A stretch of DNA of 27,500 nt from Anaeromyces robustus (GCA_002104895.1 MCFG01000155.1:85001-112500); one strand, 5' to 3'. Shown: positions 11,101-24,300, counted from the first letter of the stretch. A program made the numbers and translations. The notes: a model not told the origin generated them from the letters alone.

Positions 11101-12800
11101 TAATAATAATTATTTCATCATTTCCATCTATCTACATTGAAACCTATTAAAAAAAAAAAGATATATACTATAATAATGCCCAGCAGTTAAGTAGAGTAAT
11201 TATTGATAAATGATTGATTATTGGAATATCAATTCTAATTTGATTAATTATAAAATATATATAAAAATATAAAATATATAAAAATAATAACTAATTTTAA
11301 AAAAAAAAAACTTTTTTTTTTTTTTTTGATAAAATATATATATAATATTTTTCAATTTATTTTAAATCCTTAATAATATTAATAATATTAATAATAATAT
11401 TATTATTATGTATGATTTGTTTTATTTATTTAGTATATGATACATTTCACTTTACCATTAATAAAATAATAAATAAAATAAAATATGTTAAAATATAAAA
11501 AGTATAAAAAAAAAATTTAAAAAAAAAATTAAAAAATTAATATTAAAATTAAAAGGGTAAAAGATAAAAGATAAAAAGTAAAAGTAAAAAAAAAAAATAA
11601 AAAATAAAATATAAAATATATATATATATCATATATATATTATTATTTTATTATTATTTTTTTAATTTAAACCAAAAATTCTAAACAAAAATTCTAAACA
11701 ACTCCGAAAAAAAAAAAATGAAAGAAAATATTAATTATTAATTTATTTATTATAATTCAAATAATTTAATTTTTATTATTATAAATTTAACTTTTTTTTA
11801 TATTATTAATTTTTTTTTTTTAATAATAAAGTTTTTTTTATATTATTAATTTTTTTTTTTTAATAATAATAAACTATTTCATTATTATTTATTATTACTT
11901 TATTATTTTTCTTATATATAATATAATATAATAAAAAAATAACCTTTTAAAATAAAAAATAAAATAGAGATAATAAATCTATTATACAGAAATCTATGAA
12001 TTATTAAAAAATGATTTGAATAAAATGATTTAATAAAAAATAAAAATATAAAAAAAACATGAAAATATAATAGCATAAAATAAAAAATTTTTAAAAATTG
12101 TTAATATATAAAAAATATTCTATATCTATATAATAATAATAATATAAATGTATAAATATATAAATATATTTTTAAAAAGAATAAAAAAATTAAAATAAAA
12201 AGTATTATATTCTATAATACTTTTATTTTTTATTATTAATTTCTATTGTTAATTAGTTTTTTTATATATTATAATTCTTTTTATTAATAAAAATTCAAAG
12301 TATAAAAGTATAATTAAAAAAAAAAGTATGATATTGTCTTTTTTTATACTATTTATTAATTTATATTTGTAATATTTTTATTTTATTTTTTATTTTTATT
12401 TTTTTCTTCTTTATTTTAATAATAATACTATATGGAAATACATAATTTAAATGGTTTTTTATAGGGTTATTAAATTATTTAAAAACTTATTTATTTATTT
12501 AAAAAATTTAATCATCAAAATAAAATAAAATAAAATAAAAAAAAAAATAAAATAAAAAAATTAAAATTAAAATTTCTAGTTACACAAAATAAAAATAAAA
12601 AGTTTTATATGAATATTTTAGTATTAGAATTTAATCTCTTTTATTTTAAAGAAAAAAAAAATAAAAAAAAAAATACTTGTTTTACTTCATAATTTTTTTT
12701 AATATTTAATATTTAATAATTATTTTTTTTTCTATATTATATATATTAAAAAAAAAATAAGTTAATTTTTTTTATTACTTTTTTTTTTTACTTTCTCTCT
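11101..12800. other. Gene-free A+T-rich stretch
   Basis: Mostly A/T tracts. A small higher-complexity patch at about 11110-11240 (containing AATGCCCAGCAG) resembles an exon-intron-exon remnant on the minus strand, with GTATAT and TTTTTAATAG flanking sites, but joining them creates a stop and no conserved protein appears. A 40-bp tandem duplication lies at 11791-11870. From 11880 to 12800 I see only A/T tracts and short repeats. Confidence 0.55.
11791..11870. repeat. 40-bp tandem duplication
   Basis: Two adjacent 40-nt copies (11791-11830 and 11831-11870) that differ only at their first and last bases by my reading. Each is a T run, TATTATTAAT, a T run and TAATAATA. Near-identity suggests a recent duplication. 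Confidence 0.9.
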
Positions 12801-13046
12801 TTTTTTTTAGTCTCTCTCTTTTTTTTACTAACCAATCACTAAATTCACCAAAAAAAAAAAAAATCCAGGGTATAAAAAAATAATAATAATAATAATAATA
12901 ATTAATAATAAATAAATAAATAAATTAATAAATAACAATGTTGATCATTGATTATTTTCATATAATATAAAAACAAAGAAAAAAAAAAAAAAAAAACAGG
13001 GAAAAAGAAATAACATATTAAAAAAAAAAAAAAAAAAGATTGACGA

Positions 13047-13099
13047 TGATCAACATGGCAAAAAAAATTTTTTTTTTTTAAGTTTTTTAATGTTGATCA
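13047..13099. repeat. Inverted repeat TGATCAACAT ... ATGTTGATCA
   Basis: Perfect 10-bp arms at 13047-13056 and 13090-13099 around a 33-nt A/T loop that can itself pair (A run then T run). A third copy in the orientation of the right arm lies at 12938-12947. Three copies of a G/C-containing 10-mer within 160 nt are unlikely by chance here. Confidence 0.8.
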
Positions 13100-13145
13100 A
13101 ATAAATAAAATAAAAAAAAAAGGAAAAAAAAATGCTTAACAAAGA

Positions 13146-13237
13146 TTTTACCGTTTTTTTTCATTTTTTTTATTATCCATTTTAAAACAAAAACATCAAT
13201 AATATTCAAAACTTCAAAACAAAAAAAAAAAAACGGT
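13146..13237. repeat. Inverted repeat TTTTACCGTTTTTTTT / AAAAAAAACGGTAAAA
   Basis: Arms of about 16 bp centred on ACCG and CGGT, separated by roughly 60 nt. The G/C core makes the pairing more than a trivial A/T match. It sits just right of the GATCAAC inverted repeat. Confidence 0.7.
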
Positions 13238-13485
13238 AAAAAAAAAAAAAGGTATGAAACATCTAAAAAAAAATATTCATATATATATATTATCCATTTT
13301 TATATATTATATATTTTTTTAACTTATAATATATATTATATGGAAAAAAAAAAAACCAATATAAATATGTGAAACCATTTTTTTTTTGTAACATAATATT
13401 CTATTAAACCTGAAACAAAAATTTTTTTTTTTACACATTCCGTTATTTTTTTTTTTTTTTTTTTTTAAACTTATTTTCTTTTTTT

Positions 13486-13659
13486 TTTTATATATTTCTT
13501 CTCGTCTAAAAATAAAACTTAAAACTAAAACTAAAACTTTTAAATTTTTTTTTTTAGACAAACTAAAATTTTTAAAAAACCAAAAATCTTTATTCTCCTT
13601 TTATATTAAATAATAAAACTAATCTATCAAAACAAAGCGATTTCAACCTTTTCTCCTTT

Positions 13660-13699
<40 letters not shown>

Positions 13700-13950
13700 C
13701 TAGGATTAATACTGTTTCTTTTTTATATATATATTTCCTCTTATATATACTTCTTCTCTCATTTAAAACTAAAACTTAAAACTAAAACCTAAAACTAAAA
13801 ACCTAAAACTTTTAAAAAATAAAAACCTAAAATCTTTATTCTCTTTTTAAATTAAATAATAAAACAAATCCATCAAAAAACAAAGCAAAACAATACTATT
13901 TCAACCTCTCTCCTTTTCTATTTTTTCTTTTTTTTTTTTTTTTTTTGTTT
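13486..13950. repeat. Diverged direct tandem duplication, period about 245-258 bp
   Basis: Copy A (about 13486-13700) and copy B (about 13735-13950) share, in the same order: a C/T-rich start, an AAAACTTAAAACTAAAAC block, AATCTTTATTCTC (13586 and 13831), ATTAAATAATAAAAC (13605 and 13851), AACAAAGC, TTTCAACC (13641 and 13899), CTCCTTTTCT and a long T run. The offset grows from 245 to 258 through small insertions. There are no coding features. Confidence 0.8.
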
Positions 13951-15026
13951 AATTTCTTTATTTTAAATTTTATTTTTTTTGTTTTTTTCTTTTGTTTTTT
14001 AGTAATATGAAAATAGGTATTTAAAAAATAAAAAAATAAAAAAATATTTCAAAATATTTCTATTTTTTAAAAATTGGATTTTTAAATTTTTTTTTTTTTA
14101 AAATATAAAATAAACTTAAAAATTTTTTTATTTTATTTTTATTTAATTTTTAATTTTTTTTTTTCTTTATTTATTTTTTATTATTAAATTTTGTATAAAA
14201 AAAAAAACATTTTTTTTTTTAAAACTATAAAGGTGTAAAAAAAGGTATAAAAATAATCTAAAAATTATTTGTAATAAAAAATTGTTAAAATGTTTTATTA
14301 ATAAAAAATAAAAAGAAAAAAAAAACTAACAATGGATAATTTTTATTTTTAAATATACTAGAATTTTTTGTTTTTTGTTTTTTTGTTTTTTGTTTTTTAA
14401 AATTTTGAAATTTTTAAAAACGTTTTTTGTTTTTTTGTTTTTTTTTAAAAAATTTTTGTTATGATACATAAAAGAATTCGTTCGTTATATTTCTTATATT
14501 GTAATTGTGATTATTCGCAAAGTGTATATAATTTATTAAAAATTTTTATTTCCCTTCTTTTATTTTTTTTTTTTTGAAGATAGGTTATACGTAAAAAAAA
14601 ATTTTTTTTTTGTTTTTTTTTTTTTTTAAAGTATTAATTTTTTTTTTTTAATTTGTTTTTTTTTAGTTTGTATGTTGTTAATTATATATAATAATTTAAA
14701 AACGCAATTAAAGAATATTTATATAAAAAATTCTATTAAATAATAAATTTCTATAATATTATTCATGGAAATCAAATTATTTAGCATATAATCCACATTT
14801 CCATTTCTAAATTATATCAACTTCATTATTAAAATATTTTTCTTTTATATATATATTTTAATTGTATTATATATTTTTCTTTTATCGTTTCTTTTAATTA
14901 AAAACCAGTTTAATTATAAAAAGAAAAAGAAATTTTTAAAGCTGAAGTTTTTATTTTTATTTTTTATTTTTTTGCTTTTCTTTAATAATGACAATATTCT
15001 TTTGTTTTTTTTTCCTCAACAAGAAA

Positions 15027-15104
15027 ATGAACGCAAAACTCTGCGCGAAGGAAAAAAAGGAAATTCTTCCTTTTTCTAAACCAGTTAAAAAAAGTTTGGT
15101 ATAA
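15027..15104 (+). other. Small open frame, 25 codons, in the most G+C-rich intergenic island
   Basis: ATG at 15027, TAA at 15102-15104. It begins MNAKLCAKEKKEILPFSK. The codons are varied (CTC, TGC, GCG, CCT), unlike the A/T tracts around it. The same segment forms a 9-bp hairpin (AAAAAGGAA 15054-15062 with TTCCTTTTT 15067-15075, four-base loop), so an RNA explanation is equally possible. No homologue recognised. Confidence 0.25.
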
Positions 15105-15408
15105 AGAAATTCCTATAACCAGTTTCCTCAAGCGTCGATCATCTACTCACCCTAATTTTTTGTGTGATAGTTAATTTATTAATTTATAATATAAAAAATT
15201 ATTTTTTTATCTTTCTAAATCCATTTAAAAAAAGAAACTCTTTTATTTTATTTTATTTTCTCTCCTAGTAAAAAATATTTGTTTTTTAAAATAAAAGAAT
15301 TGGAAATAAAAAACTATTATATACACATTAAACTATACTAAAAAAAAATTATTTTTTTGATCTAACGTATTTTAATGATAGTTTCTTTTTTTTTTTATAC
15401 GTTCTTTT

Positions 15409-15507
15409 ATGAACAATAATATTTATGATAAATGTTTGCATGAGCGTGATTTAAAAATTTTGTTTTTATTAGGAGATTACTTTAAAATAAAATTAGTTTC
15501 TTTTTAA
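15409..15507 (+). other. Small open frame, 32 codons, unidentified
   Basis: ATG at 15409, TAA at 15505-15507. The middle reads YDKCLHERDLKILFLLGDYF, which looks like ordinary protein rather than a translated A/T tract. The adjacent island at about 15560-15640 is open in one plus-strand frame for about 38 codons (KSFHVDANFINSKSVGIKWY in part). A short intron joining the two islands is conceivable but no convincing site pair was found. It may be a pseudogene remnant. Confidence 0.25.
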
Positions 15508-16288
15508 ATTTTTTTAGTCCAATAAAAAAAATTCATTTCTTATATTATAAAATAATAAATAAGAGCTTTCATGTCGATGCGAATTTCATCAATTCAAAAT
15601 CCGTAGGAATTAAATGGTATGAAATAATCGTTGTAATAAAATCTTTTTTTTTTAAAACTATTTTTTTGTTATATTATTAAATTAGATTAAATTAAATAAT
15701 ATAATAAAACCATTTTTTTCCATTGATAGAATTATATCATTACCCAAATAAAAAAAAAAACTTTTTGTAATATCACTTTTCCTTTTTTCTGATTAATAAT
15801 TGATTTTAAAATTTTATTATCTTCTTTTTGTTAAATTATTTAAAAAAAAACCTATTTCATATTATAAATTTTGTTGTTTAATTTTTATTGTTTATTTTCT
15901 TCTTTTTCTTAAATATTTATTATAACTTTTTTCCAAGCTATTATTAATCAAAAAATCTTTTTATTATTATTATTTCCAAGCAATAACTTGTCATGTGTTC
16001 TCTTTTGGTTATTTAAAAAAGATTAAGAATTTAGCATATTCCTATTCTTTTATATATACCCAATAAAATACGGCTTTTTTTTTGCGTCCTCAATATGAGA
16101 GAGATGATAAAATTCTTTTTTTTTCTTTATTAATCAAAAAAATTAAGAAATAAAAATCACAAAAATTTTTTCTTTCTTATTTTTTTTTAGGTCTTTGGCC
16201 TATTCATTTTTTTTTAAATATATTCTTACAAAGAGTAACAATAATTTAAAAAAAAACGGTTTTATTATATTTAAAATATAATAAAAAC

Positions 16289-16428
16289 AAACCAAAAGAT
16301 CAACTTTTTCGTGTTTTTATTTTCTTAAATAAAAAAATAAAAAAAAAAGAATCCTCAAAACCAGTTTAATTATTCTTTTTTCTTAGAGTAGTAAAAATTA
16401 AATTAAATAAACCAAAAGATCAACTTTT
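16289..16428. repeat. Exact 20-bp direct repeat, 120 bp apart
   Basis: Copies at 16289-16308 and 16409-16428 (core AACCAAAAGATCAACTTTT). A second repeat shared within the region is AAAACCAGTTTAATTAT, at 14901-14917 and 16357-16373, the latter lying between the two 20-mers. Confidence 0.85.
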
Positions 16429-16487
16429 GAAAATTAAATTAAAAAATGAGTTTCGCTTTGTACAAATTACATATATTCAATAATAAA

Positions 16488-16520
16488 TAATATTTAAAAA
16501 TTACAAATTTTTAAATATTA
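16488..16520. repeat. Perfect 15-bp palindromic hairpin with 3-nt loop
   Basis: Arms 16488-16502 and 16506-16520 around ACA. All-A/T arms, so extrusion is plausible, but chance palindromes are also favoured by this composition. Confidence 0.75.
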
Positions 16521-17100
16521 AATATTACTATATGCTTCCTAAAAGAATCTCAAAATAATTTTTTGTTTTACTATTGTACAAGACCTATAAATTTATTAAA
16601 AAATAAAAATATAATTAATCATTTTGAAAATCAAAAATAAAAAATCTTCATGATATAAATAGATAAATTTTTTAAATATATTTTACCTTTTTATATTTCT
16701 TTATTTTTATTATTATTAGTAGCATTAATAACAACAAATCTTCAGAAATATAATAAATATATTATTGATTGAACTAGCAATCAAATTAATATTATATATT
16801 TCATTGGAGCGGTCACGAGATCTCTTAGAAAAAAAAAAGAAAAAGTAAATATACCTTTTCTTCTTTTTTTTAATAAAAAAATAAACTATTTATAATTAAC
16901 ATTTTTTTATTAATGTTCTTTCTTGAATATTATCTTTTTTTTAAAAAATTTTTTTTCTTTTGTTAATATTCATGTTATTTTTTTTCTTTCATTCGTTCGT
17001 TTTTTTATTATTATTTTAGGCTAATTTCTTTTTTTTTTTTCTTAGGCTAAATTCATTTTTAATTTTTTGCTTTTTTTTTTTTTTTGTAAAAAATATTTTT

Positions 17101-20100
17101 TTTAAATTAATACTAGCATTTGTTAAAAAAAAATGTTATAAAAAAATAAAAAAATATTTCCAATTACAAATTGAAAATATTACCTTTTTTTTATTTAAAA
17201 AAAAGGATTTTAGAATTTAATTTATAAATTCTTATTTGATTTAAAAAAAAAAAAAAAAGAATTTGAAAGATTTTTGATCTATTTATAGCCTTTTTTCAAT
17301 TTTTCTCCATTATATTCTAAATAATAACAAGTGGAATAAAAACACTTATATTATAATATATATATTTTATATTAATATTATATTAATATTATATATATTA
17401 TATTGTTAAATGCTATAGAATATAAAAAAAATAATAAAAAGTTAATCAAAATAAATAAATAATATTATTTAGTACTTTAAATATTATTTATTTATATTAT
17501 AATGGTTTTATATATATTATTATATATAATTATATATTAATAATGAAATCCTAATATATTAATAATAAATGGCAAAAAAACTTTTATTAAAAAAAAATTT
17601 TTTTTTAAAAAAAAAAAAACTTTAATATTATTATAATTGAGAAAAAATATGATATTTAAAAAAAATATATTATAGATAATATATTAGAATTGATTTATAT
17701 ATAAATATTAGTCATATTAAAAAAAGGAGGTACGACTCAAAATATATGAAGATTTGTATAGAATAAAATAAATATTTTTAATTTTACATATATTAAATTA
17801 TACTGTTAATTAAAGAAATCCTAAATTTTTTTAAGGGTATTGAATTAATTAAAATTTATTATTAAATAAAGTTTGAATAAAGTATTAATCTATAAAATTA
17901 TATTTTAATTAAAAATTAGAATATATAAATAATAATAATACAATTAATACTAATAAATATAACAAATACAAACTAATATATAACAAAAATACTAAAAAAA
18001 AAAATAATTAATAAAAAAAATTCATATAATAAATAAATGAATAAATAAATAATAAATAAATAAATAATCATTTGAATGAATAAATAATAAGAATTACAAT
18101 AATAATAATAAAAAATAATAATAATAAAAATTGTTTATTTATAAATATTTTATTGATATTTACTTCTTATATAAAATTATTTATTATTTATTATTATTTA
18201 TTATAAAAAAAATAAAAACTATTTTTCTATTATTTATTTAAAATAAAATAAAAAAAATTTAAAATAATTAGGTAATGATAATTATTTTCTTAAGCCAAAG
18301 ACAATGAATAATTATTTAAAAAAAAAAAAGATTAATTATTTTTAATTTAAAGCAAAGTTTATCGTTATATTGATTTTTATTTTTTTTTTATTTTTAAAAA
18401 TCTTAAATATAAAATTTTGTTCTTTTTTCTAGTCATGATATAGAAAAAAAAGAAAGAATAGGAAAATTCTTTATTCTATTAATTTTTTTTTTAAAATTTT
18501 AAATTTTTAATTATACTTTTTTTTTTTTTCTTAAATTTTTTATTTGAATCTTGTTATTACAGCCTATTTAATAATAATAATAATAATAATAATAAAAAGT
18601 ATAATTAAAAATTTAATTATTATTTATTATTTATTATTTATTATTATTTATTATTAATAATTATTATTAATAATTAATAATTAAATATAATAGTTTTTTG
18701 ATATATATAGAGTTTTTTTATATATAATATATATTTATATAATATATATTAATATTAATATTAATAATCCTTTATTCATATATTATTATTATTATTATAA
18801 ATTATTATTATTATTATTATTATTATTTAATATTATTAAATAGTTATTATTTTATTATAATATTCATAATTAATATAATTAATCATTAATAATAAAAATA
18901 TAAAACACATCTAAAAAGTTTAAACTATTTAATTATTTTATATATAATATATATAATATATAATATAAATATAAACCTTTATATATAACATAAATAAATA
19001 AGAAAGTTTGAAGGGAGATACTTTATAATAAAAAATAAATCAATAGGCCATTTTTTCCTTTTTTAGTTAGGTAAGGCACGTACCATCTAACCACACAACA
19101 ATAAAACACATTGAAAAAAAAAAAAAAAGATTGTCATTTTTCATATATTATTTTATATTATATATTATAATATATATTATAATATATGATTTTATATTAT
19201 TTATTTATTTATTTTATTATGATTTAAACTTTGAAATTTTATTTCATTTATACTTAAATTTGTGTGACTTCAAATTGATATTAATATATAAAAAGATATA
19301 TAATTTATGTAGAGTAATATAAAATTTTTTATTATATTACATGATATATTAAAATGTATATTATACATTAATGGGTATTAAAACCGTATATCATTTTAAA
19401 TAATAATATATTAGAATTGATTGATTTAGGATAGAAATATATAATAAGATTATACTTTTGATATAAATTTATCTTTATATTAATAATTATACTTTATATA
19501 AACTACAAAGTATAATTTTACACTATATATTAATTAAAAAAATGATGACCATTTTATAATATTAAATTAGGTTTTAAAATAAATTAAATTTTTTTTATAT
19601 AATTTTTTAAATCATAGGCTATAAAAAAATAAATGAATAATGATTAATTAATTAAATAATTTAATGTTAGTATGATAAATATGACTATAATATATATAAG
19701 TAATATATTACAATACATTTAATGAATTTAATTAAAAAACGTAAAGTGGCATATGAATAATTTTTTTTTTTTTTAGTATTATTCTTTTTAAATAATAAAA
19801 AAAAATGTCTTTTTTATTATTATTATTATAAATTAATATATAATTATTATATATTATATATTTAAAAATTATATTTATAATAAATTAATTAATTGGAGAT
19901 GTTGTTATTACTATTATGATTATTTATTATTATTATTTATTATTAATAATTATTTATTATTAATGATGATTATTTATTAATAATGATTATTAATTATTTT
20001 AATATTTAAATTTCACAAAAAATAATTTAATAAAAAAAAAAACAATCATTATCTTTTTTTTTAATATTCCATAGTAATATTATTTATTCAACGCTATATT

Positions 20101-20300
20101 AAATTATATTAAATGGTTTAAAAAAAAAAAAAAGGATTCAAAATATAAAATAAAATAAAAATAAAAATAAAAAATTATTGGCATCTCAATAGGAATAAAT
20201 GGATGAATAAATGAATAATAGAATAATAAAAAAAACAAAACAATAACAATTAATGAATAATAATAAATATTAAATAATATTAATAAATATTAATAAATAA
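17101..20300. other. Gene-free A+T-rich stretch
   Basis: Mostly A/T tracts and short ATT/TAA repeats. Small patches with more G+C occur at about 17725-17745 (AAAGGAGGTACGACTC) and 19040-19110 (GTTAGGTAAGGCACGTACC then CATCTAACCAC, able to form an imperfect GTTAG/CTAAC stem). The 63-codon frame at 19131-19322 is nearly all F/I/Y/L and reads as a translated A/T tract. No gene is supported. Confidence 0.6.
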
Positions 20301-21300
<1,000 letters not shown>

Positions 21301-22500
21301 TTTCTATAGATGAGATGAATAATGTCAATTTTTTTTTTATTTATTTCTATTATTTCTATTAATTATTCTTAGTATTATTAATGTTTAGTTTTTTAAATTA
21401 GTTAAAAAAAAAAAAAAACTAATTTAAAAATATTTAATTAATAAATTTTTGGGTTAATTAAAATATAAAACCAAAAAAAGGAACTTAATAATGACACATA
21501 GAAATCCATTATATTTATTGTATTTTGTTAGGATTAAGATTATTCTTATTATTATTATTATTATTATTAATGTATTATATTATATAAAGATAATTACTTT
21601 TTTATTTATTGATTGATTTTTTTTTTGTTTTTGTTTTTGTTTTTATGACTCTTTAAGATATATTAAAAAGTTAACTATTATCATAATATGATATATTATT
21701 AAGTCATAATTTATATATTATTATTATATTATTTTGTCATAAATTAAAGATAAGGATAAAGCATTTATCCTAACACATGTATTAACATGTATTAGGCTTA
21801 TTTTTATTTTTATTTTTTTTTTTATTTTTTTTTTTAGTAAAATAAAATAAGCTTTTTTAAAATATTTTATATACATGTTAATACATAAATAGATATTCTT
21901 TTTTACTTTATTATTTTATTCTTTGTTTTTTTAATAAGGATTAAATAGGTATTATTAAAATAAAAAAATATAATATTATCATACATTAAAAATAAGAAGA
22001 AGAAAAAAAAGAAATTTACTATATAATGTTTAGGTTTTATTTTGGCTTTGTTTCCTTTATATAAATTTAAAATAATAAAAAAAATCTTTTTAATATTATT
22101 AATAAATTAATAATAAAGAATTAATGACCTTCTATATCAGATCATTTATTAATTGAATGAAATAATAGTCATAATAATAATACTAATTAACAATAGTAAT
22201 TAATTAGTATTATTAATTATTATTAATTACTATTATTATTATTATTAATTAACATTAGTATTATTAATTAGTATTATTATTAATATTGTTAATATTATTA
22301 GGTAGTATTAGGTAGTATTAGGTACTAGTATTATAATAACTTTTAGCTACAATTTACTAAAATAATTTTTAACTAAAAAAATACCCATGACCTAAATGAA
22401 TTCGTGATGCATTCTTAATATTTTTTAATTTTTATTTTTTTATTTTTTATTTTTTATTATTTTTAAAAAAAAAAATTTTTTAATACAGCACAAATAAATT
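21301..22500. other. Gene-free stretch with an inverted-repeat element
   Basis: Contains the nested inverted repeat at 21753-21881 (listed separately), TAATTAGTATT inverted repeats at about 22179-22212, a decamer tandem repeat (AGGTAGTATT, about 22299-22325), and A/T tracts. No open frame with coding-like composition. Confidence 0.6.
21753..21881. repeat. Nested inverted-repeat element
   Basis: TTAACATGTAT (21782-21792) pairs with ATACATGTTAA (21871-21881), and inside it GCTTATTTT (21796-21804) pairs with AAAATAAGC (21844-21852). Immediately left is a tight 8-bp hairpin, AGGATAAA-GCA-TTTATCCT (21753-21771), and a tandem ACATGTATTA pair (21775-21794). It may be a structured transcript or a decayed inverted-repeat (MITE-like) element. 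No target-site duplication was identified. Confidence 0.6.
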
Positions 22501-24300
22501 AAAAATTTTAAAAATATAAAAGTAAAAAACTTTAAAGCACAAGTTTCAAAAAAAAACAAAAAAACAAAAAAAAATCTTTGGTAATAATTAAAAAAAAAAG
22601 TAGTTAAAAAATATAAAAAAAACTATAAAAAAAAAAACTATAAAAAAAAATTAATAATAAATATAATATAAATAAATAATAAATTAATAAATAATAAATT
22701 ATATTTAATTATATTATATTTTATTATATGATATTATATTTATTATATTATATAATATTATTATATGATATTATATTTATTATATTATATAATATGATAT
22801 GATATTAAATTATAAGTAAATGCAACTAAATATAAATTAAAATTAAAACATGTTTAATAATTAATAATACATATAATATAATACATATAATATAATATAA
22901 TATAAATGAATTATAAATATAAATTGATTTGATTATATATTTAATAATAATATTATAATATTATAATATTTATTATATAATATCATATAATAATTTTATA
23001 TTTAATATTATTATTTATTTATTTATTTATTATTTTAAATTTATTTATTTATTATTATATATTTATTTATATATAATACATTTTAATCTAATATATGATA
23101 TATTTTAATACATTATTTATTTTCAATATATTATAAGTATATTTATCATTTTAAACTTTTTTTTATTTTAAAAATTTTCATTTTAAAATTTTTTAAATTG
23201 GAAAAATATAAATTTTAAGTTTAAAAAAAATAAATTAAAATATGAAAAAATATGAAAAAAAAAAAAGGAGCCATTTTTTATTTATTTATTATTTATTTAT
23301 TAATTAGTTAGAGCTTCTTCCAATTTCTTTTTTTTTTTTTTTTTTTCTATTTAAAACCATTTATTACCATATTTATCCATCTAAAATAAATGAATAAATA
23401 AATAATAAAATAAATAATTACTATAAAAATAAATAAATAAATAATAGTAATTATAAGCATGATGGCTAAAATAAACCAATCATAAAAAAAAAATATAAAG
23501 TATGTTTTTTTAAGAAAAGAAGAAAAAAAGTATGACTAATACTTTTTATAATTATTTTATGAAAAAAGAAAAAAGAAGTATTTAAAGAATTAATGTAAAT
23601 GTAAATGTAAATGTAAATGTAAATGTAATAAAATAATGGAAATAATACAAATAATACAAATAATAAAAATAATAATATTCTAAAGAATCCTATAAAATAT
23701 TATAAAATATTATATAAATATATATATAATTACAAAATAATTGATAATAAATAATCTATGTTGAATAATCTTTTAATGATTATAATTAAATAAATAAATA
23801 AGTAAATAAAACAATTCAACAAAAAAAAAGTTTTATAATAAAATAATAAAAAGAAGAAAAAACTAATAGAACTAACAATGAATAATTAACAATGAATAAT
23901 GGAATTATAAAAAAAAAAAAAAAAAAAGAATTGTTTTAGATTTGTAACAAAATTCAAAGTAAAATTAGCCAAAATAAAAAAAAAAAAGTATATTAATAAT
24001 AATTAATTTTAGTAAAAAAAAAAATTAAATTAAATTAACTTTTGCAAATCATAATCATAATCATAATTTAAATAATAAGCAGAATGTAAAATGTAAAATG
24101 TAGAAATGTAAAATGTAAAATAATAATAATAATAATAAATAGTAATTCTATTTTTTCTATTTTTTCCATTTTCTTTTATTTTTTTCTATTTTCTTGAATT
24201 TTTATTTTCGTTATTTTTTATTATTAATTAAGATTTCTTATTTATTTTTTTTTCTTTTATAACTTTATTTCATTTATTTGAATAATTCTTTCCATTTTAT
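22501..24300. other. Gene-free A+T-rich stretch with short tandem repeats
   Basis: Poly-A blocks, ATT and TATAAT-type repeats, and a six-unit (ATGTAA)n array at about 23593-23629. Slightly more complex sequence at 23300-23380 (TTAGTTAGAGCTTCTTCCAA) and 23455-23500 contains no open frame of note. Short ATAATC and AAAATGT repeats occur at about 24045-24120. Confidence 0.6.

Larger units (their letters stand above)
12801..14460. other. Gene-free stretch with inverted repeats and a diverged tandem duplication
   Basis: Dominated by homopolymers. It holds three copies of the 10-mer ATGTTGATCA in alternating orientation (12938, 13047, 13090), an ACCG/CGGT hairpin (about 13146-13237), and a duplication of about 245 bp (13486-13950). 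A TACTAAC followed by CAG about 40 nt later (around 12827) resembles the 3' end of a plus-strand intron, but no exon is evident. Confidence 0.55.
14461..17100. other. Less A+T-extreme region of unknown nature
   Basis: Islands with clearly more G and C than the rest of the intergenic DNA occur at about 14461-14530, 14990-15170, 15405-15500, 15555-15640, 15960-16105 and 16800-16830. Short ATG-started frames of coding-like composition are present: 38 codons at 14461-14577, 25 codons at 15027-15104, 32 codons at 15409-15507. None resembles a protein I know and no consistent splicing joins them. Two exact repeats lie here: a 17-mer at 14901 and 16357, and a 20-mer at 16289 and 16409. It could be a decayed gene or transposon, a non-coding RNA locus, or fast-evolving exons. 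Confidence 0.45.

Noticed and set aside
11138-11260. Small two-exon gene on the minus strand around AATGCCCAGCAG
   Set aside because: Both flanking splice-like sites exist, but joining them makes a stop codon and the short peptides are not conserved in any way I can see.
12827-12870. TACTAAC followed by CAG as a plus-strand intron 3' end
   Set aside because: No open exon follows the CAG and no donor or upstream exon was found.
13319-13561. Minus-strand 80-codon K/F-rich frame
   Set aside because: It is a translation of alternating A and T runs with no motif, over copy A of a tandem duplication.
19131-19322. Plus-strand 63-codon F/I/Y/L frame
   Set aside because: Low-complexity A/T translation with no coding-like composition.
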